The position numbers and the translations under genes are program-made. From contig NZ_AP022563.1 in the NCBI RefSeq assembly GCF_010726645.1, positions 3,844,001-3,908,000 on the forward strand: a DNA stretch of 64,000 nt, read 5' to 3'. Each line of letters starts with the position of its first letter. Position 1 is the stretch's first letter. The notes beneath the pieces were generated by a model, which saw only the letters and a program-made list of their open reading frames with translations, did not search any database and was not told the DNA's origin. The stretch is from Mycolicibacterium duvalii. GTDB lineage: Bacteria > Actinomycetota > Actinomycetes > Mycobacteriales > Mycobacteriaceae. Below, piece by piece: positions 26,029 to 34,609 of the stretch.

Positions 26029-26681
26029 GAGATCACCCGCCAGAAGTCCACGGCCGCGGTCACGCTGCCGCGCAGTGAGCCCGACACCTTGGACCGGCCG
26101 CCGGTGCGCGGTCCGTACCGAACGTTGCGTTCCACCACATGCCAGTCCCCGGCGGCCGCGCGGACCAGCAATTCGAGCGGATACCCCGACCGCCGGTCGG
26201 CGACGCCGAGGTCCAGCAACGCCTGCCTGCGCGTCACCCGCATCGGCGCGATGTCGTGCACCGGGAGCCGGTGGCGCTGACGCAGCCGCCAGCACACCGC
26301 GGCAGTCCCCAGCCGCGCGTGCCACGGCCACCGCAGGCCCGGCTCCGCACGCCGCCGGCCCACGACCATGTCGGCACCGCGATCGAGCTCGGCGACCAGG
26401 GCCGGCAGCTCCCCGGGATCCAGCGAACCGTCGGCGTCGATGACCGCCACCACCGGCGTCGTCGCCGCGACCACGCCGGCATGCACCGCGGACCCGTACC
26501 CCGGCCGGGGCTCGGAGACCACCGTCGCGCCGTGCGCCCGCGCCACCTCAGCGGTGCCGTCGGTGCTGTTGTTGTCGACCACCAGGGCCTGATACCCGCT
26601 CGGGATGGCGGCCAGCACCCCCGGCAGCGACTCCGCCTCGTTCAGGCACGGCAGCACCACCGTGACGGAACAGTCGGGCAT
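26025..26681 (-). CDS. Family 2 glycosyltransferase (dolichyl-phosphate-type)
   Basis: 218-residue GT2 enzyme, counterpart of Rv0539. VTVVLPCLNEAESLPGVLAAIP starts the nucleotide-sugar domain, LVVDNNSTDGTAEVA carries the first acidic site and VIDADGSLDPGELP the DXD motif. It lacks long hydrophobic segments, so it should act at the inner face of the membrane, probably transferring sugar to a lipid phosphate or small acceptor. First gene of a three-gene operon with DUF2064 and a methyltransferase, divergent from the two-component system. Confidence 0.88.
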   Translation of the reverse strand: MPDCSVTVVLPCLNEAESLPGVLAAIPSGYQALVVDNNSTDGTAEVARAHGATVVSEPRPGYGSAVHAGVVAATTPVVAVIDADGSLDPGELPALVAELDRGADMVVGRRRAEPGLRWPWHARLGTAAVCWRLRQRHRLPVHDIAPMRVTRRQALLDLGVADRRSGYPLELLVRAAAGDWHVVERNVRYGPRTGGRSKVSGSLRGSVTAAVDFWRVIS

Positions 26682-26771
26682 AGCTGTCGACGCTAGGCCA
26701 GGCCGGTCCCCGACGCGAGACAGATGACTGACAAAATCGTGACATCCACGCAGGTGGCCGCCGCTGCGCGC

Positions 26772-26777
26772 TAACCT
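26772..26777 (+). promoter_or_regulatory. candidate -10 element, response regulator promoter
   Basis: TAACCT fits the TANNNT -10 pattern and ends four bases before the GTG start of the response regulator, so a leaderless transcript is likely. No clear -35 element is seen. Confidence 0.35.
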
Positions 26778-26781
26778 CGGT

Positions 26782-27489
26782 GTGGTGACCCGTGTGCTGA
26801 TCGCCGACGATGACGACGTGGTGCGTAACGTCGTGCGTCGCTACCTGGAGCGCGACGGTCTGGAGGTGTCGACCGCACACGACGGCGCCGAAGCCCTGCG
26901 GCTCCTGCGCTCGCAGCGCATCGACGTGGCCATCCTCGACGTGATGATGCCCGGCCCCAGCGGACTGTCGTTGTGCCGCAGCCTGCGCCGCGGCGGCGAC
27001 TTCTCGATACCGGTCATCCTGCTGACCGCGCTCGGCGAGGAGGACGACCGCATCGCCGGCCTGGAAGCCGGCGCCGACGACTACCTGACCAAGCCGTTCA
27101 GTCCCCGCGAGCTGGCGCTGCGGGTGCGTTCGGTGCTGCGCCGGGCGCCGTCGAACGGGACCGCTCCGGTCCAGATCCAGTCCGGTGACCTGTCGGTCTC
27201 GGCGGCGTCGCGCACGGTGACCGTCGCGGGTGCCCCGGTGAACCTGACGAACCGGGAGTTCGACCTGCTGCTGTTCTTCCTCACCCATACCGACACCGTC
27301 TTCACCCGCGACGACCTGCTCAAGCAGGTGTGGCATTGGGACTTCGGCGACCTGTCGACGGTGACCGTGCACGTCAAGCGGCTGCGCTCCAAGCTCGGTG
27401 ACCGGCACCGGGTGCAGACGGTGTGGGGCCGGGGCTACATGTGGGCGTCCGATGAGTCCGGCTCCGGACACACGGATGCCGCCAGCTGA
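26782..27489 (+). CDS. OmpR-family response regulator
   Basis: 235-residue two-component response regulator. The receiver domain has the acidic pair DDD at 10-12, phospho-acceptor Asp53 in ILDVMMP and Lys104 in YLTKPFSP. The C-terminal winged-helix domain (about 135-225) ends with VRTVWGRGYMW-like residues typical of OmpR/PhoB. It is followed by, and overlaps by 38 bases, its sensor kinase. Targets unknown; the divergent GT2/DUF2064/methyltransferase operon is the nearest candidate. Confidence 0.93.
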   Translation: MVTRVLIADDDDVVRNVVRRYLERDGLEVSTAHDGAEALRLLRSQRIDVAILDVMMPGPSGLSLCRSLRRGGDFSIPVILLTALGEEDDRIAGLEAGADDYLTKPFSPRELALRVRSVLRRAPSNGTAPVQIQSGDLSVSAASRTVTVAGAPVNLTNREFDLLLFFLTHTDTVFTRDDLLKQVWHWDFGDLSTVTVHVKRLRSKLGDRHRVQTVWGRGYMWASDESGSGHTDAAS

Positions 27490-28498
27490 GCTTTTCGAGA
27501 TCGTCGGCTGGGCACTGGCGTGCTCGGTTCCGGTGGTCATCGTCGGCGCCGCGGTGATCCGGCTGGCCCGCTCCTGGTCGCTTGCGGTCAGCATGGTGGC
27601 GCTGGTGCTGATCCCGGTGCTCGCGACGTTCACCGGCGTGCTGGGCGCCAGCGGCTCCATGGCCCCGGGCGCCTTCGAACGCACCGCGGTGGTGCTGGTG
27701 GTGGTGTCGATCGTGACCATCCCCGCCGCGGTCATGCTGGGCCGCTACCAGGCCCGGCGCACGGTGTGGGAAGCCGAGATCCGCGACTCCGAACGCGCCG
27801 CCGAGCAGTCGCGCCGCCAGCTGGTGGCGTTCGTCAGCCATGACCTGCGGACCCCGCTGGCCGGGATCCGGGCCGTGTCGGAGGCGCTGGCCGACGGTCT
27901 GGTCCCGGCCGACGAGGTGGCGGTGCACGCCAAACAGATCGAGCACGAATCGGTGCGGTTGAGCGAGATGGTCGACGACCTGTTCGAGATGTCGAAGATC
28001 AATGCCGGGGCCATGACGCCGTCCTTCGACAAGGTCGCGCTCGACGAGGTGGTCGACGACGTTCTGGCCGCGCATCGCATCGCCGCCGAGCGGGCGGGCG
28101 TGCAGCTGCGCGCCGATCTGCCCGCGCAGCCGGTGCGGGTGCGGGGCAGCGACAGGGCGCTGGTGCGGGTGCTGTCGAACCTGGTGGCCAACGCGATCGC
28201 CCACACCCCGACCGGTGGCCGGGTCGAGCTGTCGCTGGGCTCGGACGGCGACAGCGCCTGGGCACGCGTCGACGACACCGGCGTCGGCATCGACGAAGCC
28301 GACCTCCCACGGGTGTTCGACGTGGCCTACCGCGGCTCGAACAACCGGGTGCCGCGGGCGGATTCGTCGCTGCCGAGCGGGTCCGGGCTGGGTCTGGCGA
28401 TCGCCGCGGGCCTGGTGCAGGCACATCGCGGCACGCTGACGGCGCGCAACCTGGCCCACGGCGCCCGCTTCGAGGTGCGCCTGCCCCTGGCCGACTAG
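27452..28498 (+). CDS. Sensor histidine kinase
   Basis: 348-residue membrane kinase partner of the preceding regulator. Three hydrophobic segments (about 15-37, 44-65, 76-97) lead with almost no extracytoplasmic loop to the dimerisation domain, with phospho-acceptor His130 in FVSHDLRTPLAG. The ATP domain shows LVANAIAH (N box), DDTGVGI (G1) and SGSGLGLAIA (G2). The lack of a sensory loop suggests a membrane-embedded signal. ATG at 27452 was chosen; ATG at 27476 is also possible. Confidence 0.9.
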   Translation: MSPAPDTRMPPAELFEIVGWALACSVPVVIVGAAVIRLARSWSLAVSMVALVLIPVLATFTGVLGASGSMAPGAFERTAVVLVVVSIVTIPAAVMLGRYQARRTVWEAEIRDSERAAEQSRRQLVAFVSHDLRTPLAGIRAVSEALADGLVPADEVAVHAKQIEHESVRLSEMVDDLFEMSKINAGAMTPSFDKVALDEVVDDVLAAHRIAAERAGVQLRADLPAQPVRVRGSDRALVRVLSNLVANAIAHTPTGGRVELSLGSDGDSAWARVDDTGVGIDEADLPRVFDVAYRGSNNRVPRADSSLPSGSGLGLAIAAGLVQAHRGTLTARNLAHGARFEVRLPLAD

Positions 28499-28528
28499 CT
28501 TGCCCGCGGCTCGCGAGGGTGCACTCTG

Positions 28529-28555
28529 GGTAGCACTGCCACGATGCCGGCTACC
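28529..28555. terminator. candidate bidirectional terminator
   Basis: GGTAGC and GCTACC form an inverted repeat with a 15-base spacer in the 79-base gap between convergent genes. A direct repeat GGGTGCACT flanks it on both sides. No T-run follows, so termination is only suggested. Confidence 0.25.
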
Positions 28556-28577
28556 GTGGGTGCACTTCCGCGGAGAA

Positions 28578-29708
28578 TCAGCCCGGCAGCGAGTTGCTCA
28601 GCCGTTCGGCGGCGGCCAGGTAGTCCTCGATGAACTCGCGCACCACTTCCCGCGCCGGCTTGACCTTGTTCATCAGCCCGACGCCCTGGCCGACGAAATA
28701 GGTAGCCAGCGCCTGCGCCCCCTCGTGCCCCTGGGAGGCCAGCACATCGATGCGGCGGATCACCGGCTCGCACAGCATCGACTGCAGCGGCAACGGCAGC
28801 GGCTGCTGACCGTCCTTGGCGGGCTTCCACGCGTCGGTCCAGTCCGAGCGCAACTGCCGCGACGGCTTGCCGGTGCGCCCGGCCGAGCGCACGGTGTCCC
28901 GGGAGGAGGCGGCCAGCATCTTGGCCACGGTGTGCGGCGCGGTCTCGGCCTCCTCGGTGGTCAGCCACACCGAACCGGTCCAGGCGCCGGCCGCGCCGAT
29001 GGCCACCATGCCGGCCATCTGCCGGCCGGTGACGATGCCGCCGGCGGCGAGGACGGGCGTCGAGCTGCCGAGCGACTCGAGCGCTTCCAAGACCTCGGGG
29101 ACCACCACCAGCGTGCTGACCTCGCCGCAGTGGCCGCCGGCCTCGGTGCCCTGCGCGACGATCAGGTCCACCCCGGCGGCGGCCTGCTTGACCGCGTGCT
29201 CCTTGGCGCCGACCAGCGCCGCGACCGGGATCCCACGTTCTTTACCGGCGTCGATCATGTAGTCCGGCGGCACGCCGAGGGCGTTGGCGATCAGCCGGAT
29301 CGGGTGTGACAGCGCCACATCGAGCAGGTCCTGGCCGGTGTTGCCCGACAGCATCGGCTTGCCCAGCCGGCGTTGCGGCTCGGGTTCGATTCCGTGTCGG
29401 CGCAGCAGGTCGTCGACCAGATCGCGATAGGCCTGCGGGATACGTCCGGCGAGATCGTCGCTGGAGAGCTTCTCGCCCTTGCCCTCGAATTTGGCGGGCA
29501 CGATCAGGTCGACCCCGTAAGGCTTGCCGGCGACCGCGTCGTCGATCCACGCCAGCTCCTGGTCGAGTTGCTCAGGGCTGTAGGCGGTGGCGCCGAGCAC
29601 GCCGAACCCGCCCGCATTGGTGACCGCGGCCACCACGTCGCGGCAGTGGCTGAACGCGAAGAGCGGGAAGTCGATGCCGTACTGCTCACACAGCGCTGTG
29701 GACGTCAT
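28578..29708 (-). CDS. Nitronate monooxygenase family (2-nitropropane dioxygenase-like)
   Basis: 376-residue FMN-dependent TIM-barrel enzyme. Features include GIDFPLFAFSHCRDVVAAVTNAGGFGVLG at the N-terminus, the FMN loop LIVAQGTEAGGHCGE with the conserved His, and VLAAGGIVTGRQMAGMVAIGAAGAW. It is longer than bacterial NMO by a C-terminal helical extension seen in actinobacterial relatives. The reaction may be oxidation of nitronates or an enoyl-CoA related reaction; sequence does not decide. Monocistronic appearance. Confidence 0.85.
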   Translation of the reverse strand: MTSTALCEQYGIDFPLFAFSHCRDVVAAVTNAGGFGVLGATAYSPEQLDQELAWIDDAVAGKPYGVDLIVPAKFEGKGEKLSSDDLAGRIPQAYRDLVDDLLRRHGIEPEPQRRLGKPMLSGNTGQDLLDVALSHPIRLIANALGVPPDYMIDAGKERGIPVAALVGAKEHAVKQAAAGVDLIVAQGTEAGGHCGEVSTLVVVPEVLEALESLGSSTPVLAAGGIVTGRQMAGMVAIGAAGAWTGSVWLTTEEAETAPHTVAKMLAASSRDTVRSAGRTGKPSRQLRSDWTDAWKPAKDGQQPLPLPLQSMLCEPVIRRIDVLASQGHEGAQALATYFVGQGVGLMNKVKPAREVVREFIEDYLAAAERLSNSLPG

Positions 29709-29757
29709 GGGCCCAGTATGACTTGACGGGTGTCAAAGTGGGGCCGGGACCCCGACT

Positions 29758-30543
29758 TCAGCCCAGCACCGGGGTCCGCTGGAGGAACCGCTCGACGGCG
29801 CTGATCATCTGTTTTCCGTCGAGCAGCGCCCGGTCGTTGTGTCCGGCACCGGGGATCGACACGTACTGCTTGGGTTCGGGTGCGGCGTCGTAGAGGCGGC
29901 GGGACAGTGTCGCCGGCACGATGTCGTCGCTGTCGCCGGCGACGACCAGCAGCGCGGCGTTCAGCGCCGGGATCCGCTCGATGCTCGGGTAGCGGTCGAG
30001 CAGCAGCCGACGCGCCGGCAGCCACGGGTAGTGCTCGGCGGCGACGTCGGTCAGCGACGTGAACGGGGACCGCAGCACCAGTGCCGCGGGTGGCGTCTCG
30101 ACCGCCAGACCGATCGCGACCGCGCCGCCCAGGGACTCACCGAAGTAGGCAATGCGCGCCGGGTCGACCTGCGGCTGCCGGGCCAGCCAGTCCTGCGCGG
30201 CGCGTGCGTCGGCGGCCAGGCCCTCCTCGGTGGGCCGGCCGGGATTGCCGCCGTAGCCGCGATAGTCCAGCAGCAACACCGACATCCCCATGCCGTGCAG
30301 CGCGGCGGCCAGCGGAGCCCGCATGGTCCGGTCGCCGCCGTTGCCACTGAGCACAAGGGTCGCCGGACCCGGCGCACCGGGCAGGAACCAGGCGCCCAAA
30401 GCCAGTCCGTCGCTGGTGTGTACGACGACATCGCGGGCTCCGGGAAGCACAGAGGCCGCCGACGGTACCGGCCCGGTCGACGGGAAATAGATCAGGCGGC
30501 GCTGCGCGGAGAACAACACCCCGAGCAGTCCCGTCGCCACCAA
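29758..30543 (-). CDS. Alpha/beta hydrolase with N-terminal membrane anchor
   Basis: 261-residue serine hydrolase. The nucleophile motif is GESLGG near residue 117, the oxyanion part LSGNGGDRTMRAPLA near 66, acid AGDSDDI and the final His in PGAGHNDR. A hydrophobic N-terminus and FSAQRRLIYFPS are typical of bacterial bem46/FrsA-like membrane hydrolases. The only conventional start is TTG at 30543; the frame runs uninterrupted back to the galE-like stop codon (TAG at 30592), with 16 non-start codons in between. Substrate unknown. Confidence 0.83.
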   Translation of the reverse strand: MVATGLLGVLFSAQRRLIYFPSTGPVPSAASVLPGARDVVVHTSDGLALGAWFLPGAPGPATLVLSGNGGDRTMRAPLAAALHGMGMSVLLLDYRGYGGNPGRPTEEGLAADARAAQDWLARQPQVDPARIAYFGESLGGAVAIGLAVETPPAALVLRSPFTSLTDVAAEHYPWLPARRLLLDRYPSIERIPALNAALLVVAGDSDDIVPATLSRRLYDAAPEPKQYVSIPGAGHNDRALLDGKQMISAVERFLQRTPVLG

Positions 30544-30591
30544 CGTGACGATAGCGACGGCGCGGAGCAGGGTGCGGCGCAGGGCCTGCCC

Positions 30592-31623
30592 CTACCCGCG
30601 CAGCGGCGCGTCGGCGAACTCGGCCAGCCCGTCGGCCGGATCCACGGCCGCGCGAAAATTCAGTTCCTGCGCGGCCTTTGCCGGATCGGCGACGATATGG
30701 CGGACGTCGCCGTCGCGGTAGGCCCCGGTGATCTGCGGGGTCAGATCACCCCGCGCGCGGCACAGCGCGGTCGCCACCTCGAGGATGGTCACCGGCCGGC
30801 CCGAGCACACGTTGAACGCGGCGAAGCCGGTCAAGCCGGATTCGACGGCCGCCACGTTGGCCGCCGCGACGTCGTCGACGTGGACAAAGTCACGCATCTG
30901 CCCGCCGTCTTCGAAAACCTTTGGTGGATCGCCTCTTTCGAGCGCAGAGCGAAAGATGGCCGCGACGCCCGAGTACGGGGTGTCGCGGGGCATGCCGGGC
31001 CCGTAGACGTTGTGGTAGCGCAGCGCCGTGACCGCACCCCCGGACGCTTCGCTCCAGGCCAGCGCGTAATGCTCCTGCGCCGCCTTGCTGGCCGCGTACA
31101 GGCTGCGCGGCCGCAGCGGGGCGTCCTCTCCGACCAACGCCCAGTCGACCGGCTCGCCGCCGACCGGGCAGCGGTGGTCGAACACCCCGGCGTCGAGATC
31201 CGCGCGGCGCCGCGGCAGTGGGTCGACCTCACCGTGCTCGGCGCAGACGAAGCGGCCCTGCCCGTACACCACCATCGACGAGGCCAGCACCAGCCGGCGG
31301 CACCCGGCGGCGAACATCTGCGCCAGCAGCACCGCGGTGCCGAAGTCGTTGTGCGACGCGTATCTCGGCGCGTCGGCGGCATCGACGCCCGCGCCCACCA
31401 CCGCGGCCTGATGGCAGACCACGTCGACACCGTCGAGCACGTCGGCGACCGCCCCGGCGTCGCGCACGTCGATGCGATGCACCTTCGCCGGCGGCGCGGC
31501 GTCCTGGCCGTGCGCGGCGGGCAGCATCGCGTCCACGGCCACCACGTCGTGCCCGGCCGCGGCCAACGCCGTGTGCACCCGCGCACCGATGAACCCGGCC
31601 GCGCCGGTCAGCAGCACCCTCAC
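30592..31623 (-). CDS. NAD-dependent epimerase/dehydratase (GalE3-like)
   Basis: 343-residue extended SDR, counterpart of Rv0536 (annotated galE3). NAD motif TGAAGFIGARV is at residues 6-16; the catalytic Tyr-Lys occur in SLYAASKAAQEHY; MVVYGQG supplies Ser/Thr-like residue. Substrate could be a nucleotide sugar, yet the family is broad and true UDP-galactose epimerase activity is not implied. It overlaps mtnP by ATGA, and the hydrolase follows in the same reading frame after its stop. Confidence 0.85.
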   Translation of the reverse strand: MRVLLTGAAGFIGARVHTALAAAGHDVVAVDAMLPAAHGQDAAPPAKVHRIDVRDAGAVADVLDGVDVVCHQAAVVGAGVDAADAPRYASHNDFGTAVLLAQMFAAGCRRLVLASSMVVYGQGRFVCAEHGEVDPLPRRRADLDAGVFDHRCPVGGEPVDWALVGEDAPLRPRSLYAASKAAQEHYALAWSEASGGAVTALRYHNVYGPGMPRDTPYSGVAAIFRSALERGDPPKVFEDGGQMRDFVHVDDVAAANVAAVESGLTGFAAFNVCSGRPVTILEVATALCRARGDLTPQITGAYRDGDVRHIVADPAKAAQELNFRAAVDPADGLAEFADAPLRG

Positions 31624-32396
31624 GGCAACTCGATCGGCAGCTTCACCCCGTGGTGCGGCAGGCAGTGGGTGCAGGTGCGCTCGGCGTCGACCGCGTCAAT
31701 GGCCTCGTGCACCAGCTTCTTGAACGGCACCAGATTGCGCTGGAACTCGGCGAAGACGTCTACCGCGCGAACCCCCTGGCCGGCGTCGATACCGGCATCC
31801 AGATCGGTCACCAACGCTATTGCGGCATAACACATCTCGAGTTCTCGGGCCAGCACCGCCTCTGGGTAGCCGGTCATGTTGACCAACCGGAACCCCTGCG
31901 CCGCGAACCATTGACTCTCGGCACGCGTCGAGAAGCGGGGCCCCTGGATCACGACCATCGCGCCGCCGGCGACGACGTCGGGCAGGCCGGTGACCGCGTC
32001 GCGCAGCGACGGACAGTACGGGTCGGCGAAGTCGACGTGGATGCCGCCGGAATCGAAATAGGTGTCGGCGCGCCCGGAGGTGCGGTCGACCAGCTGATCC
32101 GGCACCACGATCGCGCCGGGACCGAGCTCGGGGTCGAGACTGCCCACCGCGCACGGCCCGAACACCCGGCGCACCCCGAGCGCACGCAACGCCCACATGT
32201 TGGCGCGGTAGGGCACCGAATGCGGGGAGAACTCGTGGTCGACCCCGTGGCGCGGCAGGAACGCGACCTCATGGCCGCCGACGGCGCCGACCGTGATCGG
32301 CGCACTCGGCGGCCCGTACGGCGTGTCCAGGCTGACCGCGCGGGCGTCGGACCCGAAGAACGAGTAGAAGCCGCTGCCGCCGATGACCCCGAGCAC
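31620..32396 (-). CDS. mtnP: S-methyl-5'-thioadenosine phosphorylase
   Basis: 258-residue purine nucleoside phosphorylase family II enzyme that splits methylthioadenosine (or related 5'-deoxynucleoside) with phosphate. LGVIGGSGFYSF begins the fold, FLPRHGVDHEFSPHSVPYRANMWAL is the signature with phosphate-binding His/Arg, and the purine site lies in ESQWFAAQGFRLVNMTGYPEAVLARELEMCY. Counterpart of Rv0535. GTG start three bases after the upstream small gene's stop; overlaps the epimerase by four bases. Confidence 0.93.
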   Translation of the reverse strand: MLGVIGGSGFYSFFGSDARAVSLDTPYGPPSAPITVGAVGGHEVAFLPRHGVDHEFSPHSVPYRANMWALRALGVRRVFGPCAVGSLDPELGPGAIVVPDQLVDRTSGRADTYFDSGGIHVDFADPYCPSLRDAVTGLPDVVAGGAMVVIQGPRFSTRAESQWFAAQGFRLVNMTGYPEAVLARELEMCYAAIALVTDLDAGIDAGQGVRAVDVFAEFQRNLVPFKKLVHEAIDAVDAERTCTHCLPHHGVKLPIELP

Positions 32397-32399
32397 CGA

Positions 32400-32603
32400 T
32401 TACTCGTCGGGCTGCTGGGCGGCGCGCCGCGCGCTGTCGCGGATCTCGAACACATCGGTGGCGAATCCGCCGATGGCGTTCGCGACGTCCTTGACCGCGG
32501 TGGTGATGATCGAGGTGACCTCACCGACTGCCGACGCACCCGCCGTCACGATCTCCTGGACCGCGTCCTTGCCGATCTCGGTCTTGCTCAGTCGCTCGTC
32601 CAT
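32400..32603 (-). CDS. Small conserved protein (67 residues), unknown
   Basis: 67-residue mainly helical protein (MDERLSKTEIGKDAVQEIVTAGASAVGEVTSII...). It has a mildly hydrophobic Ala/Val/Ile stretch from about 20 to 50 and a charged C-terminal tail. It is the first gene of the mtnP-epimerase operon, ending three bases before mtnP, and is divergent from menA. No family recognised; codon use matches neighbours, so it is likely real. Confidence 0.72.
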   Translation of the reverse strand: MDERLSKTEIGKDAVQEIVTAGASAVGEVTSIITTAVKDVANAIGGFATDVFEIRDSARRAAQQPDE

Positions 32604-32645
32604 GCACTCAGTCTGCCACGGGCTGCACCTGCAAGACTGACCGTC

Positions 32646-33518
32646 GTGGCCACTTTCGCCCAATGGGTCGAGGGCGCGCGTCCCCGCACGCTGCCCAACG
32701 CCGTCGCCCCCGTCGTCGCGGGCACCGGCGCCGCCGCGGCGCTGGACGCCGCCTCGTGGTGGCGGGCGTCGCTGGCGCTGCTGGTCGCGCTCGGGATGAT
32801 CATCGGCGTCAACTACGCCAACGACTACTCCGACGGGATCCGCGGCACCGACGACGTGCGCGCCGGGCCGCTGCGCCTGGTCGGCTCGCGGCTGGCGACC
32901 CCGCGCGCGGTGCTCGCCGCCGCGGTGGTGAGCCTGACGGTGGCCGCGGCGGCCGGTGTGGTGCTGGCGTGGGTGTCGGCGCCGTGGCTGATTGCCGTCG
33001 GCGCGGTCTGCATCGCGGGTGCGTGGCTCTACACCGGCGGTTCCACGCCCTACGGTTACCGCGGCTTCGGCGAGGTCGCGGTGTTCGTGTTCTTCGGGCT
33101 GGTCGCGGTGCTGGGCACGCAGTACACCCAGGCGCTGCGCGTCGACTGGGTGGGGCTGACGCTGGCGGTGGCGACGGGCGCCCTGTCCTCGGCGGTGCTG
33201 GTCGCCAACAACCTGCGCGACATCCCGACCGACGCGCAGACCGGCAAGATCACGCTGGCGGTCCGGCTCGGCGACGCCCGTACCCGGGTGCTGTTCCAGA
33301 CGCTGCTGGCGGTCGCTCTGGCGTCGACGCTGCTGCTCATGCTCGCGACGCCGTGGTGTGCAGTCGGCCTGATCGCGCTGCCGCTGGCCGTGCGCGCCGC
33401 CAAGCCGGTGCGCCGCGGGCAGGGCGGCAAGGAACTGATCCCGGTGCTGCGGGACACCGGGCTGACGATGCTGGTGTGGGCCGTCGCGGTAGCCCTCGCC
33501 CTGGTGATTTCGGCGTGA
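32646..33518 (+). CDS. menA: 1,4-dihydroxy-2-naphthoate polyprenyltransferase
   Basis: 290-residue membrane prenyltransferase of the UbiA superfamily that attaches the isoprenoid tail to dihydroxynaphthoate in menaquinone synthesis. The first Asp-rich motif is NDYSDGIRGTDD (about 57-68), the second NLRDIPTDAQTGK (about 193-205), and eight or nine membrane segments are seen. GTG at 32646 was chosen because the upstream frame only overlaps divergent genes. The stop codon is embedded in the second palindromic repeat. Confidence 0.94.
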   Translation: MATFAQWVEGARPRTLPNAVAPVVAGTGAAAALDAASWWRASLALLVALGMIIGVNYANDYSDGIRGTDDVRAGPLRLVGSRLATPRAVLAAAVVSLTVAAAAGVVLAWVSAPWLIAVGAVCIAGAWLYTGGSTPYGYRGFGEVAVFVFFGLVAVLGTQYTQALRVDWVGLTLAVATGALSSAVLVANNLRDIPTDAQTGKITLAVRLGDARTRVLFQTLLAVALASTLLLMLATPWCAVGLIALPLAVRAAKPVRRGQGGKELIPVLRDTGLTMLVWAVAVALALVISA

Positions 33519-33554
33519 TTGCCGTCGCTGCGCGACGATGAGCACGCCGAAATC
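33506..33554. repeat. Palindromic repeat, copy 2
   Basis: Arms GATTTCGGCGTG (33506-33517) and CACGCCGAAATC (33543-33554) equal those of the copy at 16909-16957, with a 25-base loop of related sequence. The menA stop TGA overlaps the left arm. It lies 43 bases before the MoxR ATG, and may terminate menA or insulate the next operon. Confidence 0.75.
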
Positions 33555-33597
33555 GCGGGCGGTTTGCGGGCGGGATGGGCGTGGTACATAGCGCGGG

Positions 33598-34602
33598 ATG
33601 AACGCTGCCCCGATGCCCCGCGAGTCCGCGGAGGACGTCCGCGACGCCCACCGGGTGGTCGCGGCGCTGTCCGCGGCGTTCTCCGAAAAGGTGGTCGGGC
33701 AGGAACACCTGCGGGAATCGCTGCTGATCGGCCTGCTCACCGGCGGGCACGTGCTGCTCGAGAGCGTGCCGGGGCTGGCCAAGACCACCGCGGCCCGGGT
33801 GATCGCCGAGTCGATCGACGGGCAGTTCCGCCGCATTCAGTGCACCCCGGATCTGCTGCCCAGCGACATCGTCGGCACCCAGATCTACGACGCGTCCAGC
33901 GGGTCGTTCGTCACCCAGCTCGGCCCCGTGCACGCCAACGTCGTGCTGCTCGACGAGATCAACCGCTCCAGCGCCAAGACCCAGAGCGCGATGCTCGAGG
34001 CGATGGAGGAGCGCCAGACCACCATCGCCGGGACCGTGTATCCGATCCCGGAACCGTTCCTGGTCGTGGCCACCCAGAACCCGGTCGACCAGGAGGGGAC
34101 CTACGCCCTCTCCGAAGCCCAGACCGACCGGTTCCTGATCAAAGAGATCGTCCGCTATCCCTCTCCCGAGCAGGAGGTGGAGGTGATGATCCGCCGCGAC
34201 GCCGGCCTCTACGACAAGGACCACCGCACCCGGCCGGTAGCCACCGTGGAGCAGGTCCGCCGACTGCAACGGGTGGCCCGCGACGTCTACATGAGCCGCG
34301 AGCTGATGCTCTACGCCGGTCAGTTGGTGGCCGTGACCCGGGAGCCGGCGAAGTACCTGCCGGCACAGGTCGCGCGGATGGTCGACTACGGCGCCAGCCC
34401 GCGGGCGACGATCGCGCTGTGCACCGCGGCGCGCGCACTGGCCGTGCTGGCCGGGCGCGACCATGTGCTGCCCAGCGATGTCGCCGACGTCGCCCACCGG
34501 GTGCTGCAGCACCGGCTGATCCTCGGCTTCGAAGCCGCCAGCGCCGGCGTCACCGCCGACGTGGTGATCGACGCGGCCCTGCGGGCAGTGCGGGTGCCCT
34601 GA
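33598..34602 (+). CDS. MoxR family AAA ATPase
   Basis: 334-residue AAA+ ATPase of the MoxR family. Walker A SVPGLAKTT is at residues 56-64, Walker B VLLDEINR at 116-123, sensor-1 TQN near 160 and the arginine-finger region YALSEAQTDRF near 170-180. MoxR proteins act as chaperones in maturing complexes with vWA partners, encoded next in this operon. The ATG follows GGG; the palindromic repeat at 33506-33554 lies upstream. A 7-base gap separates it from the DUF58 gene. Confidence 0.92.
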   Translation: MNAAPMPRESAEDVRDAHRVVAALSAAFSEKVVGQEHLRESLLIGLLTGGHVLLESVPGLAKTTAARVIAESIDGQFRRIQCTPDLLPSDIVGTQIYDASSGSFVTQLGPVHANVVLLDEINRSSAKTQSAMLEAMEERQTTIAGTVYPIPEPFLVVATQNPVDQEGTYALSEAQTDRFLIKEIVRYPSPEQEVEVMIRRDAGLYDKDHRTRPVATVEQVRRLQRVARDVYMSRELMLYAGQLVAVTREPAKYLPAQVARMVDYGASPRATIALCTAARALAVLAGRDHVLPSDVADVAHRVLQHRLILGFEAASAGVTADVVIDAALRAVRVP

Positions 34603-34609
34603 GGCCGCG

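Noticed and set aside
28518..28566. Repeated GGGTGCACT as a possible attachment site
   Set aside because: Only nine bases, 39 apart, with no integrase or tRNA nearby.
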